A stretch of 64,000 bases of DNA from an uncultured Curtobacterium sp. (GCA_913778205.1 CAJYUW010000023.1:33046-97045), one strand, 5' to 3'; counted from the stretch's first letter, positions 1 to 8,792 are shown. Numbers and translations are program-made. Notes: a model not told the origin generated them from the letters alone.

Positions 1-205
1 CATCGCCCTCGTCCCGTACGGCTGGCACGGCCCCGCGGTCGCGGCGCCCGGCTACGACATGTACTACCTCAACGTGATGGCCGGGCCCGACCCGGAGCGC
101 GTCTGGAACATCACCGACGACCCGGCGCACGGCTGGGTCCGCCAGGCCTGGGCATCCGAGCCGATCGATCCCCGCCTGCCCTACGAGAAGGAGGACGCCC
201 GATGA
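1..205 (+). CDS. iolB: 5-deoxy-glucuronate isomerase, C-terminal end (partial)
   Basis: The first 67 codons of the window read as the C-terminus of an IolB-type cupin, ending in TGA at 203-205. IolB isomerises 5-deoxy-glucuronate to 5-dehydro-2-deoxy-gluconate in cytosolic myo-inositol breakdown. The visible stretch has the family-like ALVPYGWHGPAVAAPGYDMY segment and a later WNITDDPAHGW. The 5' end lies outside the window. The stop overlaps the iolD start (ATGA), so the two are translationally coupled. The assignment rests on this short segment and on iolD directly downstream. Confidence 0.85.
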   Translation, partial: IALVPYGWHGPAVAAPGYDMYYLNVMAGPDPERVWNITDDPAHGWVRQAWASEPIDPRLPYEKEDAR

Positions 206-2109
206 CCACGACGCGTCGGATGACCGTCGGTCAGGCGCTCGTCGAGTTCCTGGCGAACCAGTGGACCGTCGACGGCGACCACCGTGAACGCACCATCCCG
301 GGGATCTTCGGCATCTTCGGCCACGGCAACGTCGCTGGCCTCGGGCAGGCGATCAAGCAGCTCCACGTCGAGCAGCCCGGCCTGCTGCCCTACCACCAGG
401 CACGCAACGAGCAGGCGATGGTGCACGAGGCCGTCGGCTTCGCGCGCATGCACCGCCGCCGGGCGACGTTCGCGGCGACGGCGTCGGTGGGCCCCGGCGC
501 CGCGAACATGCTGACCGCCGCCGCCCTCGCGACGACGAACCGGTTGCCCGCGCTGCTCCTGCCGTCGGACACGTTCGCGACCCGGACCACCGACCCGGTG
601 CTCCAGCAGATCGAGCAGCCGCACGACACCTCGCTGCAGGTCACGGACGCGTTCCGACCGCTGTCGAGGTTCTTCGACCGGGTCGAGCGACCCGAGCAGC
701 TGTTCTCGATCGCCCTCGCCGCGATGCGGGTCCTGACCGACCCGGCCGAGACCGGTGCCGTGACCATCGCCCTGCCGGAGGACGTGCAGGCCGAGGCGCT
801 CGACGTCCCGGTGTCGTTCCTGCAGCCGCGCGAGTGGCACCTGCGCCGTCCGCTGCCCGAGCAGGGACCCCTGGCCCGCGCGGAGTCGGCGATCCGTGCC
901 GCGGAGCGCCCGGTGATCGTGGCCGGCGGCGGGGTGCTCTACTCCGGCGCCGAGCGGGAGCTCGCCGCGTTCGTCGAGGCGACCGGCATCCCCGTCGGCA
1001 CCTCGCAGGCGGGCGGCGGCTCCCTCGTCTGGGACCACCCGCAGTACCTCGGCGGGGTCGGTGCGACCGGCACCGCCGCGGCGAACGCCGTCGCCGCCCA
1101 CGCGGACGTGGTGATCGGCATCGGCACGCGCTACAGCGACTTCACCACGGCGTCCCGGACGGCCTTCCAGGACCCGGACGTCACGTTCGTCAACGTGAAC
1201 GTCGCGGCGTTCGACGCGTACAAGCACGGCTCGCAGCTGCCGCTGGTCGCGGACGCCCGGGAGGCACTGGTCGCCCTGACCGCGTCGCTCGCGTCCGACT
1301 CGCCGTACGCGGTCGACGCCGACTACGCGGCCGAGATCGCGGACCGCAAGCGCTCCTGGGACGCGACGGTCGACGCCGCGTTCGCGCCGTCCGGGCGTGC
1401 GGTCCCGGGCCAGTCGGAGATCATCGGCGCCGTGCAGGCCGCGACCGACCCGCGCGACGTCCTCGTCCAGGCCGCCGGGTCGCTGCCGGGGGACCTCCAC
1501 AAGCTCTGGCGCGTCCGGGACGCCCTCGGCTACCACGTCGAGTACGCGTTCTCGTGCATGGGCTACGAGATCGCCGGCGGCATCGGCGTCCGACGGGGTG
1601 CCCCGGACCGCGACGCGATCGTGATGGTCGGCGACGGCTCGTACCTGATGCTCCACACCGAGCTCGTGACGGCCGTCGCCGAGGGCATCAAGATCGTCGT
1701 CGTGCTCGTCCAGAACGACGGGTACGCGTCGATCGGGCACCTGTCCGAGACGGTCGGCTCCGAGCGGTACGGCACGAAGTACCGCTACCGCGACGACAGC
1801 GGCTCGTTCGAGAACGACGCGGTGCTGCCCGTCGACCTCGCCGCGAACGCCCGGTCGTACGGCGTCGACGTGATCGAGGTCCAGCCGGGGCCGGACGCGA
1901 TCGCCGACCTCACCGCGGCCGTCCGACGGGCGAAGGCGAACGACCACACCACCCTGGTGCACGTCCACGCCGACCCGCTCGTCTACGCCCCCGACGGCGA
2001 CGGCTGGTGGGACGTCCCGGTCGCCGAGACGTCGACCCTGCCGAGCACCCGGCGGGCCCGCGCCGAGTACGAGCAGCGGGTCGCCGCGCAGCGACCCCTG
2101 CTCGGCTGA
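202..2109 (+). CDS. iolD: 3D-(3,5/4)-trihydroxycyclohexane-1,2-dione hydrolase
   Basis: A 635-residue thiamine-diphosphate enzyme, the usual IolD length. It opens the ring of trihydroxycyclohexane-1,2-dione to give 5-deoxy-glucuronate, the IolB substrate, in the cytosol. The N-terminal ThDP-binding domain carries the conserved glutamate E70 in the context RNEQAM. A central domain follows, then the C-terminal cofactor motif GDG at 477-479 with N505 in VQNDG. The ATG at 202 overlaps the iolB stop by four bases, giving tight coupling. The next gene begins 40 bases later. Length, motifs and operon position agree, so confidence is high. Confidence 0.95.
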   Translation: MTTTRRMTVGQALVEFLANQWTVDGDHRERTIPGIFGIFGHGNVAGLGQAIKQLHVEQPGLLPYHQARNEQAMVHEAVGFARMHRRRATFAATASVGPGAANMLTAAALATTNRLPALLLPSDTFATRTTDPVLQQIEQPHDTSLQVTDAFRPLSRFFDRVERPEQLFSIALAAMRVLTDPAETGAVTIALPEDVQAEALDVPVSFLQPREWHLRRPLPEQGPLARAESAIRAAERPVIVAGGGVLYSGAERELAAFVEATGIPVGTSQAGGGSLVWDHPQYLGGVGATGTAAANAVAAHADVVIGIGTRYSDFTTASRTAFQDPDVTFVNVNVAAFDAYKHGSQLPLVADAREALVALTASLASDSPYAVDADYAAEIADRKRSWDATVDAAFAPSGRAVPGQSEIIGAVQAATDPRDVLVQAAGSLPGDLHKLWRVRDALGYHVEYAFSCMGYEIAGGIGVRRGAPDRDAIVMVGDGSYLMLHTELVTAVAEGIKIVVVLVQNDGYASIGHLSETVGSERYGTKYRYRDDSGSFENDAVLPVDLAANARSYGVDVIEVQPGPDAIADLTAAVRRAKANDHTTLVHVHADPLVYAPDGDGWWDVPVAETSTLPSTRRARAEYEQRVAAQRPLLG

Positions 2110-2149
2110 CCCCCCCTCCCGACGAGACCCCACGAAGGACGACGACGTC

Positions 2150-3070
2150 ATGACCGACACCGCCACGGACGCGATCCGCATCGGCACCGCCCCCGATTCG
2201 TGGGGCGTCTGGTTCCCGGACGACCCGGGCCAGGTGCCGTGGCAGCGCTTCCTCGACGAGGCCGCGGCCGCGGGGTACCAGTGGATCGAGCTCGGGCCGT
2301 ACGGCTACCTGCCCACCGATCCGTCGCAGCTGTCCGACGAACTCGAGTCCCGCGGGCTCCGGCTGTCGGCGGGGACGGTCTTCACGGGCCTCCACAAGGG
2401 GGACGACCAGTTCCAGCGGGCTTGGGACCAGGCGGTCGCGGTCGCCGGACTCGCGTCGGCGCTCGGCGCCCGGCACCTCGTCACGATCCCCGACCTGTGG
2501 CGCTCGGACGCGACCAACGAGCTCCTCGAGCCGCGGACCCTGACGGACGAGCAGTGGACGCGCCTCGGGAAGGGCCACGACCAGCTCGGCAAGGCGCTCG
2601 TCGAGGAGTACGGCGTCCACCAGCAGTTCCACACGCACGCCGACAGCCACGTCGGCACCCACCGCGAGACCGTCCGGTTCCTGGCGGAGACGGACCCCGC
2701 GTACACGAACCTCTGCCTCGACACCGGGCACTTCGCGTACTACGGCGGCGACAGCCTCCGCCTGATCGCCGAGCACCCGGAGCGGATCGGGTACCTGCAC
2801 CTCAAGCAGGTCGACCCCGAGATGCTGTTCGACGTGCTGAAGAACGACGTGCCGTTCGCCACCGCCGTCGCACAGGGGATCATGACCGAGCCGCCGAACG
2901 GGACCCCGGAGCTGGCACCGATCATCGAGGCCGTCGCGGCGATCGACCCGGACGTGTTCGCGATCGTCGAGCAGGACATGTACGGCTGCTCCGTCGACGC
3001 CCCCGGGCCGATCGCGGAGCGCACCGTCCAGCACATCCTCGGGTCGACCCCGGCCGCCCGCGTCGCGTAG
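2150..3070 (+). CDS. IolE/IolI-type TIM-barrel enzyme (inosose dehydratase or isomerase)
   Basis: A 306-residue sugar-phosphate isomerase/epimerase-type TIM barrel (AP endonuclease 2 fold). Likely metal ligands lie in IELGPYG (about 45), HTHADSH (about 161-167), LDTGHFAYYGGD (about 187), YLHLKQVD (about 215) and IVEQDMYG (about 276). Inositol clusters carry two such enzymes: IolE, which dehydrates 2-keto-myo-inositol to the IolD substrate, and IolI, which interconverts inososes. Directly after iolD, the IolE role is the more economical reading, but sequence alone does not separate them, so no symbol is given. The start follows a GAAGGA box. Confidence 0.8.
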   Translation: MTDTATDAIRIGTAPDSWGVWFPDDPGQVPWQRFLDEAAAAGYQWIELGPYGYLPTDPSQLSDELESRGLRLSAGTVFTGLHKGDDQFQRAWDQAVAVAGLASALGARHLVTIPDLWRSDATNELLEPRTLTDEQWTRLGKGHDQLGKALVEEYGVHQQFHTHADSHVGTHRETVRFLAETDPAYTNLCLDTGHFAYYGGDSLRLIAEHPERIGYLHLKQVDPEMLFDVLKNDVPFATAVAQGIMTEPPNGTPELAPIIEAVAAIDPDVFAIVEQDMYGCSVDAPGPIAERTVQHILGSTPAARVA

Positions 3071-3110
3071 CAGCGTCGTCCACCACCAGCCGTCCGATCA
3101 GGAGCACCAC

Positions 3111-4199
3111 ATGAGCACCACCGAGAACCTCCGCGTCGCCGTCGTCGGTGCCGGCGCGATGGGCAGCGACCACGTCCGTCGCATCACGTCCACGATCGCC
3201 GGCGCGGACGTCGTCGCGGTCGTCGACCCGGACGCCGCGCGCGCCACGGCCGCCGCCCGTGAGGCGCCCGGCGCGATCACCGCCGCGTCGTTCGAGGACG
3301 CCCTCGACGCCACCCCCGTCGACGCCGTCATCGTCGCCACCCCCGGGTTCCTGCACGAGCCCGTCCTCGTGCCCGCGATCGAGCGCGGGCTCGCCGTGCT
3401 GTGCGAGAAGCCCCTCACGACGAGCGCCGAGGACTCCCTGCGCATCGTCGAGCTCGAGCAGGCACGGTCCGACCGGCCGCGGATCCAGGTCGGGTTCATG
3501 CGGCGGTTCGACAAGGGGTACCAGGAGCTGCGGGACCTCCGCGCGTCCGGTGCGAACGGCGCGCTGCTCGCCCTGCACCACGCCCACCGCAACCCGACGA
3601 CTCCGCCGAACTTCAGCGAGTCGATGCTCATCCACGACTCGGTCATCCACGAGATCGACATCATCCCGTTCCTCACCGGCGAGCCGATCGTGTCCGTCGA
3701 GGTGCGGAAGCCGCGCCGGAACTCGCTCGCACCCGCCGACCTGCCCGAGCCGCAGTTCGTGCTGTTCACGACCGTGTCCGGCACGATGGCGATCGTCGAG
3801 ATCAGCGTCAACGTGCAGTTCGGCTACCAGGTGACGACCGACGCCGTGTTCGAGTCCGGGGTCGCGTACATCGGCCGGGAGACGAGCATGAACGTCATGT
3901 CGGGCGGGATGTCCGGGCAGGGCGTCACGCCGTCGTACATCGAGCGCTTCGGGGCGGCCTACGACGAGGAGGTCCAGCGCTGGGTCGACGCGGCGCGCAC
4001 CGGCGGCATCGACGGGCCGAGCGCGTGGGACGGCTACACGGCGTCCCTCGTGGCCGAGGTCGCGGTCCGCGCCCAGCAGTCCGGCGCGCTCGAGCAGGTC
4101 ACCTACGCCACCGCGAAGCCCGCCTTCTACGAAACCACCTCGACCGACGCCGACGCGCTCGCCGGGGTCGGCCCGACCACGAGGGGATCGACACGATGA
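3111..4199 (+). CDS. Gfo/Idh/MocA oxidoreductase, inositol 2-dehydrogenase-like
   Basis: A 362-residue NAD(P)-dependent dehydrogenase. The N-terminal Rossmann fold shows VAVVGAGAMGSDH, followed by CEKPLTT with the conserved catalytic-type lysine near residue 103. The C-terminal domain has HDSVIHEIDIIPFL, matching the Asp/His pair of IolG-like enzymes. In this operon it probably oxidises myo-inositol or a stereoisomer to the inosose. An AGGAG box precedes the ATG. The stop overlaps the start of the transaldolase gene (ATGA). A second family member at 5308 makes assignment of the true IolG uncertain. Confidence 0.82.
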   Translation: MSTTENLRVAVVGAGAMGSDHVRRITSTIAGADVVAVVDPDAARATAAAREAPGAITAASFEDALDATPVDAVIVATPGFLHEPVLVPAIERGLAVLCEKPLTTSAEDSLRIVELEQARSDRPRIQVGFMRRFDKGYQELRDLRASGANGALLALHHAHRNPTTPPNFSESMLIHDSVIHEIDIIPFLTGEPIVSVEVRKPRRNSLAPADLPEPQFVLFTTVSGTMAIVEISVNVQFGYQVTTDAVFESGVAYIGRETSMNVMSGGMSGQGVTPSYIERFGAAYDEEVQRWVDAARTGGIDGPSAWDGYTASLVAEVAVRAQQSGALEQVTYATAKPAFYETTSTDADALAGVGPTTRGSTR

Positions 4200-5311
4200 C
4201 CACCACCTCCGAGAGGGCCGGCGACCGGTCCGCGGTCGACACCAGGCCGGTGACCCTGCAGGCCGCGAGCCAGACCCCGACCGCCCTGTGGAACGACTCC
4301 GCCGACCCGCGGGAGCTGGCCACCGCCATCGACGAGTTCGGCGCCGTCGGCGCGACCTGCAACCCGGTCATCGCGCTCACGTGCATCCGGCAGGACCCCG
4401 AGCGGTGGGTGCCCCGGATCCGCGAGATCGCCGCTGAGCACCCGACCGCGGGGGAGTCCTGGATCGGCTGGAAGGCGGTCGAGGAGCTCTCGATCGCCGC
4501 TGCCGCGCAGCTCCTTCCCGCGTTCGAGGCGTCCGGTGGGCGCAACGGCCGGTTGAGCATGCAGACCGACCCGCGCCTGCACCGCGACCGCGACGCCCTC
4601 GTCGAGCAGGCCGTCCGGTTCTCCGGGCTCGCGCCCAACATCATCGTGAAGATCCCCGCGACGAAGACCGGCATCGCCGCGATCGAGGAAGCCGCCTACC
4701 GGGGCGTCTCGATCAACGCGACCGTGTCGTTCACCGTGTCGCAGGTCGTCGCCGTGGGCGAGGCCATCGAGCGCGCACTCGACCGCCGGGCAGCCGACGG
4801 GATGCCGCAGCAGGAGTCCGGTCACGTCGTCACGCTGATGGCGGGCCGGTTCGACGACTGGCTGAAGACGGTCGTCGCGCGCGACCGGGTCATGGTCGAC
4901 CCGGGCGTCCTCGAATGGGCCGGCATCGCCGCGGTGAAGAACGCCTACCGGGTGTTCCGGGAGCGCGGGTTCCGCTCGCGCGTCCTCGTCGCAGCGTTCC
5001 GCAACCCGATGCAGTGGTCGGAATTCCAGGGCGGGGACCTCGTCGTCTCGCCGCCGTTCCAGTGGTCGGCGGACATCAACGCCGCCGCGTTCCCGTGGCG
5101 CCCGGACGCCATCGACGACGAGGTGCCGGCCGAGGTCATCGCGGCGCTGCGAGCGGCGACGCCCGAGTTCGCCCGCGGGTACGACGTGGACGGCATGACG
5201 ATCGACGAGTTCGACGGGTTCGGTGCCACGGTGACGACGCTGCGCCAGTTCCTGGACGCCGACGCGCAGCTCGACGCCCTCGTCCGCGACGTCATCGTGC
5301 CGGCCGCGTGA
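4196..5311 (+). CDS. transaldolase-family protein in the inositol operon
   Basis: A 371-residue class I aldolase-type barrel resembling transaldolase. The Schiff-base lysine is K152 in NIIVKIPATKTG, and GVSINATVSFTVSQ is the family segment after it. The ATG at 4196 overlaps the previous stop and the next gene starts at GTG 5308 inside this stop, so it is in the middle of a coupled operon. A transaldolase is not part of the textbook Iol pathway. It may cleave or transfer a three-carbon unit from a 2-deoxy-5-keto sugar or other pathway intermediate. That role is inference. The reading frame is also open far upstream, but the overlap fixes the start. Confidence 0.82.
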   Translation: MTTTSERAGDRSAVDTRPVTLQAASQTPTALWNDSADPRELATAIDEFGAVGATCNPVIALTCIRQDPERWVPRIREIAAEHPTAGESWIGWKAVEELSIAAAAQLLPAFEASGGRNGRLSMQTDPRLHRDRDALVEQAVRFSGLAPNIIVKIPATKTGIAAIEEAAYRGVSINATVSFTVSQVVAVGEAIERALDRRAADGMPQQESGHVVTLMAGRFDDWLKTVVARDRVMVDPGVLEWAGIAAVKNAYRVFRERGFRSRVLVAAFRNPMQWSEFQGGDLVVSPPFQWSADINAAAFPWRPDAIDDEVPAEVIAALRAATPEFARGYDVDGMTIDEFDGFGATVTTLRQFLDADAQLDALVRDVIVPAA

Positions 5312-6513
5312 GCACCACCACGACCACGCTCGGGGTCGGTCTCGTCTCCGTCGGCTGGATGGGCCGACTGCACTCCCGGGCCTACCGCGCGCTGCCGGAC
5401 CACTTCCCGGAGCTCGGCGTGCGGCCACGGCTCGTCGTCGCCGCCGACCCGATCGAGGCCGCACGGGACCAGGCCACCGCCCGACTGGGGTACGAACGGG
5501 CCGTCGCGGACTTCCACGAGGTCCTCGACGATCCCGAGGTCGACGTCGTGTCGATCTGCTCGCCGAACTTCCTCCACCGCGAGGTCGCCGTCGCCGCGGC
5601 CGAGGCCGGCAAGCCGTTCTGGATCGAGAAGCCGATGGGCCGGTCCGTGGGCGACTCCCGCGCGATCCACGACGCGGTCCGGTCCGCGGGCGTCATCACG
5701 GGCGTCGGCTTCAACTACCGGCACGCCCCGGCGATCCAGCGCGCACGGGACCTCGTCCGCAGCGGGCGGCTCGGACGGATCACGACCGTCCGCGGATCGC
5801 TCCTCGCCGACTACTCGTCCGACCCGGACGCCCCGCTGACCTGGCGCTTCGAGCGGGACCGCGCGGGGTCCGGCGTGCTCGGGGACCTGCTCTCGCACGG
5901 CCTCGACCTGGCGCAGTACGTCGTCGGTCGGATCGCGAGCGTCAGCGCCCTCGCGGAGACGTTCATCCCGGACCGCCCGGTGCCGGGCGCGGGCATCGTC
6001 GACCGTTCCGCCGCGGCCTCGGGGGAGCGGCGGCCCGTCGAGAACGAGGACTACGCCGCACTGCTGCTCCGGTTCGCGGACGGCGCCGTCGGCACGATGG
6101 ACTCCAGTCGGGTGATGCGCGGTCCGCACGCCGAGTACGCACTCGAGGTCTACGGCACCCGCGGCTCGGTGCGGTGGGACTTCCAGCGCCTGAACGAGCT
6201 GGAGGTCTTCCTCGACGGCCAGGAGGTCGCCGGCTACGCCACGCACCACTCCGCACCCGGAGACGGCGAGTTCGCACGGTTCCAGCCCGGCGCCGGCACC
6301 GCGATGGGGTACGACGACCTCAAGACGATCGAGGCGGCCCAGTTCGTCGCGAGCGTGCTCGGCGGCGAGCAGCTCGCTCCCTCGGTCGCCGACGGTCTCG
6401 CGACCGCCTCGATCGTGGCGGCGGCGGAGGCGTCGATCGCCGACGGAGCCTGGCACGACGTGGCGGAGGTCGACGGGCTGCTCACGTACCCCGAGGCGAC
6501 CCCGGTGCTGTAG
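5308..6513 (+). CDS. Gfo/Idh/MocA family oxidoreductase
   Basis: A 401-residue oxidoreductase, longer than the one at 3111. The N-terminal nucleotide fold reads GVGLVSVGWMGRLHSRAY, the lysine motif is WIEKPMGRS, and GVGFNYRHAP follows, as in many sugar or inositol dehydrogenases. The GTG start at 5308 overlaps the transaldolase stop (GTGA), so I reject the much longer upstream open frame. It is the last gene of the operon and is followed by a strong hairpin. It could oxidise scyllo- or chiro-inositol or an inosose, but the substrate cannot be read from sequence. Confidence 0.85.
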   Translation: MSTTTTTLGVGLVSVGWMGRLHSRAYRALPDHFPELGVRPRLVVAADPIEAARDQATARLGYERAVADFHEVLDDPEVDVVSICSPNFLHREVAVAAAEAGKPFWIEKPMGRSVGDSRAIHDAVRSAGVITGVGFNYRHAPAIQRARDLVRSGRLGRITTVRGSLLADYSSDPDAPLTWRFERDRAGSGVLGDLLSHGLDLAQYVVGRIASVSALAETFIPDRPVPGAGIVDRSAAASGERRPVENEDYAALLLRFADGAVGTMDSSRVMRGPHAEYALEVYGTRGSVRWDFQRLNELEVFLDGQEVAGYATHHSAPGDGEFARFQPGAGTAMGYDDLKTIEAAQFVASVLGGEQLAPSVADGLATASIVAAAEASIADGAWHDVAEVDGLLTYPEATPVL

Positions 6514-6528
6514 GCGCACCGACAGACG

Positions 6529-6568
6529 GACGGAAGGCGCGGTGCAAGCTGGCACCGCGCCTCCTGTC
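6529..6568. terminator. hairpin after the inositol operon
   Basis: The two arms GACGGAAGGCGCGGTGC-type and GCACCGCGCCTCCTGTC pair over about 17 positions with one mismatch and one wobble, leaving a six-base loop at 6546-6551. It starts 16 bases after the operon stop, with no T tract. It belongs to the palindrome family also seen at 8701, 16537, 33028 and 61205. Confidence 0.65.
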
Positions 6569-6615
6569 AGCGGGGCGCCCGCGTCTTCCCCCTCACCCCG
6601 ACACCAGGAGGCACC

Positions 6616-7023
6616 ATGCCGCTCGTCCGTATCGACCTCGTCACCGGCCGGAGCCCGGAGGAGGTCCGGTCCATCGCTGACGCGATCCACACCGCCATCG
6701 TCGACCAGTACGGCATCCCCGAGCGCGACCGCTTCCAGATCATCACGGAGCACCCGGCGCAGCAGATCATCGCCGAGGACGCCGGCCTCGGCTTCGAGCG
6801 CACCGACGGCGTCGTGCTCGTGCAGGTGTTCACGCAGCGTGGCCGCTCCGACGAGGCGAAGCAGGCGCTCTACGCCGCGGTGCACGACCGTCTCGGCGCA
6901 GTCGGCGTCGCCAGCGAGGACGTCTTCATCGGCTACGTGGAGAACGGCCCGCAGGACTGGTCGTTCGGGTTCGGCCGCGCGCAGTACGTCACGGGCGAGC
7001 TCGACGTCCCGTCCGCGGACTGA
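6616..7023 (+). CDS. tautomerase family protein
   Basis: A 135-residue tautomerase-superfamily protein beginning MPLVRIDL, so a catalytic proline is available at position 2 after Met removal. The length fits the longer tautomerase_2-type group rather than the 60-residue 4-oxalocrotonate type. FGRAQYVTGEL lies near the C-terminus. A clear AGGAGG box sits seven bases before the ATG. It lies 102 bases behind the inositol operon but beyond its hairpin, so it may be transcribed separately. Keto-enol isomerisation of a small acid is the family chemistry; the substrate is unknown. Confidence 0.8.
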   Translation: MPLVRIDLVTGRSPEEVRSIADAIHTAIVDQYGIPERDRFQIITEHPAQQIIAEDAGLGFERTDGVVLVQVFTQRGRSDEAKQALYAAVHDRLGAVGVASEDVFIGYVENGPQDWSFGFGRAQYVTGELDVPSAD

Positions 7024-7079
7024 CGCGGGTCCGACACGGCGGGGAGGGGTGCGCCACCGGGCTCGGCGCGCTCCCGCCC

Positions 7080-7838
7080 CTACTTGTCGACGAGCGTGAC
7101 CTCGAACGAGTAGCGGTCCGGCCGGTAGCAGTGCACGCCGTACTCGACCGCCCGTCCGGACGCGTCGTAGGCCGTGCGGCTCATCGTCAGCACCGGGTCG
7201 CCGTCCTCGATCTCGAGCAGTCCGGCCTCCTCGTCCGTCACGGCACGGGCGCCGATCCGCTGCTTCGCCACCCGCATCGTCACCCCGCGACCGCGCAGCA
7301 GCTGGTAGAGCCCGTGCGTCGCGAGGTCCTCGTCGGTGATGTCGGCGAACTCGGGCGGCAGGAAGTTCTCCAGGATGGCCATCGGCACGTCCTCGGCGAG
7401 CCGGACCCGACGCACGTGGGCGACGCTGGAGCCGGGTGCGACGCCGAGTGCCTCCGCCACGGTGTCCGTCGCCGGAACGTCGTCGCGCACGAGGAGCCGC
7501 GTCGCCGGTGCCTGCGACCCCTGCGCCAGGTCGTCGTAGAGGCTCGTCAGCTCGACCTTGCGGGTGACCGGGCCGTGCACGACCTGGGTGCCGATGCCCC
7601 GACGACGGACGAGCAGGCCCTTGTCGACGAGGTCCTGGATGGCGCGGCGGATCGTCGGCCGCGAGAGGCCGAGGCGCTCGCCGAGGGCGATCTCGTTCTC
7701 GAGCCGGGCCCCGGGTGGCATCGCCCCGGAGCGGATCGCCTCCTCGATGCGCGATGCGACCTGGAAGTAGAGGGGCATCGGGCCCGACCGGTCCAGGTCC
7801 ATGAACAGGTCGGACGGCAGCTGGCCCTCGTTGGTCAT
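7080..7838 (-). CDS. GntR/HutC-type transcriptional regulator, candidate inositol repressor
   Basis: A 252-residue regulator. The N-terminal winged helix reads FQVASRIEEAIRSGAMPPG and LGLSRPTIRRAIQDLVDKGLL, and the C-terminal half is a UTRA-type effector domain with YDDLAQGSQ and MSRTAYDASGRAVEYG. The frame is open further upstream, but MTNEGQLPSDL at 7838 is the natural family start. It converges with the tautomerase gene and sits beside the inositol operon, so an IolR-like role is plausible but inferred. A perfect palindrome lies 45 bases upstream of the start, suggesting autoregulation. Confidence 0.88.
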   Translation of the reverse strand: MTNEGQLPSDLFMDLDRSGPMPLYFQVASRIEEAIRSGAMPPGARLENEIALGERLGLSRPTIRRAIQDLVDKGLLVRRRGIGTQVVHGPVTRKVELTSLYDDLAQGSQAPATRLLVRDDVPATDTVAEALGVAPGSSVAHVRRVRLAEDVPMAILENFLPPEFADITDEDLATHGLYQLLRGRGVTMRVAKQRIGARAVTDEEAGLLEIEDGDPVLTMSRTAYDASGRAVEYGVHCYRPDRYSFEVTLVDK

Positions 7839-7882
7839 CGCGGTCCTTCGGGGAGATCGAGCGCGGCACCCATGCCGCCGGG

Positions 7883-7896
7883 ATTGTCCTGACAAT
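7883..7896. promoter_or_regulatory. palindromic GntR-type operator ATTGTC-CT-GACAAT
   Basis: A perfect 6+2+6 inverted repeat, ATTGTCCTGACAAT, upstream of the GntR gene. On the minus strand the half-site also offers a TTGTCA -35-like box. Spacing and position fit an autoregulatory operator of the HutC/GntR class. No expression evidence is available here. Confidence 0.6.
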
Positions 7897-7998
7897 ACCA
7901 CCGGGGCGTCGGGCGACCGCCGTCGCGGACAGGCCGGGCCTGCGTTGCGAACAGGCCGGGCCCGCGCCGCCGGACCCATGCCGACGGGCCGTGTGCGA

Positions 7999-8667
7999 TC
8001 AGTCGGAGAACACCATCGGCCGACGCGAGAGGCGGGGCTGCGGCGTCGCCGCACGGGGCTTGTCCTCGCGCGGTCGGACCGGCGCGACGTGCACGCGGGT
8101 CGCTGCGCCGAGGGCCTCGACGGTGTCCGCACGGTGGAGCTGCGCGGCGTGCACCACGATCGCGGCGCAGGCCTCGGCGTCCGCGGCGGCGTCGTGGTGG
8201 GCGAACCCGACGTGGCCGGCGGCCTGCGCGGCCATCGGCAGGCGGTACGAGTCGAGCGTGTAGGTCTTCCGCGCGACCTGCAGCGAGCACAGCGAGTGGT
8301 GCTCGGCGAGCGGGGTCCCGGTGGCGGCGCACCCGCCGGCGATGACCCCCATGTCGAACCGCGCGTTGTGGGCGACGAGGACGTCGCCGTCGGCGAACGC
8401 CACGATGTCGGCGTACTGCTCCGCCCAGCCCTTCGCGCCGACGACGTCCGACGCGACGATGCCGTGGATGCGCGTGTTCCACTCGAGGAACGCGTCGTGC
8501 CCGACGGGCGGCTGGATGAACCACGAGGCGCGCTCGACCACCCTGCCGGCGCGGATCTTCACGAGCCCGACGGAGCATGCGCTCGCGGGGGAGCTGTTCG
8601 CGGTCTCGAAGTCGATCGCGGTGAAGTTCAACGGCACGGACCCGATCGTCGCACGGGGCTCCGACAT
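7999..8667 (-). CDS. DEDDh 3'-5' exonuclease (DNA polymerase III epsilon-like)
   Basis: A 222-residue protein with an N-terminal exonuclease domain: Asp19 and Glu21 in AIDFETANSS, HNARFDMGVI for the second acidic motif, and HHDAAADAEACA for the His/Asp motif. The catalytic domain takes about 180 residues and is followed by a basic, Pro-rich tail. It probably trims single-stranded DNA or RNA ends. It is not a full DnaQ-polymerase partner, and no BRCT or GIY-YIG domain is present. It is divergent from ychF, with a perfect palindrome between the two starts. Confidence 0.88.
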   Translation of the reverse strand: MSEPRATIGSVPLNFTAIDFETANSSPASACSVGLVKIRAGRVVERASWFIQPPVGHDAFLEWNTRIHGIVASDVVGAKGWAEQYADIVAFADGDVLVAHNARFDMGVIAGGCAATGTPLAEHHSLCSLQVARKTYTLDSYRLPMAAQAAGHVGFAHHDAAADAEACAAIVVHAAQLHRADTVEALGAATRVHVAPVRPREDKPRAATPQPRLSRRPMVFSD

Positions 8668-8700
8668 CGGCTGCGGTTGTCGACGGCGTTGCGCCGCGTC

Positions 8701-8742
8701 GGACGGGAGGCGCGGGGCGGGGCCGCCCCGCGCCTCCCGTCC
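8701..8742. repeat. 20-bp-arm palindrome between two divergent genes
   Basis: The arm GGACGGGAGGCGCGGGGCGG is followed almost immediately by its exact complement, ending at 8742. It lies between the starts of the exonuclease (8667, minus) and ychF (8793, plus), where a terminator would serve neither gene. It shares the GGACGGGAGGCGCGG core of the window-wide palindrome family. Confidence 0.75.
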
Positions 8743-8792
8743 GCCCGTCGGTCGCGCCGTGCGCGACCCGGTCGCGGGTAGGCTGTCCTCCC

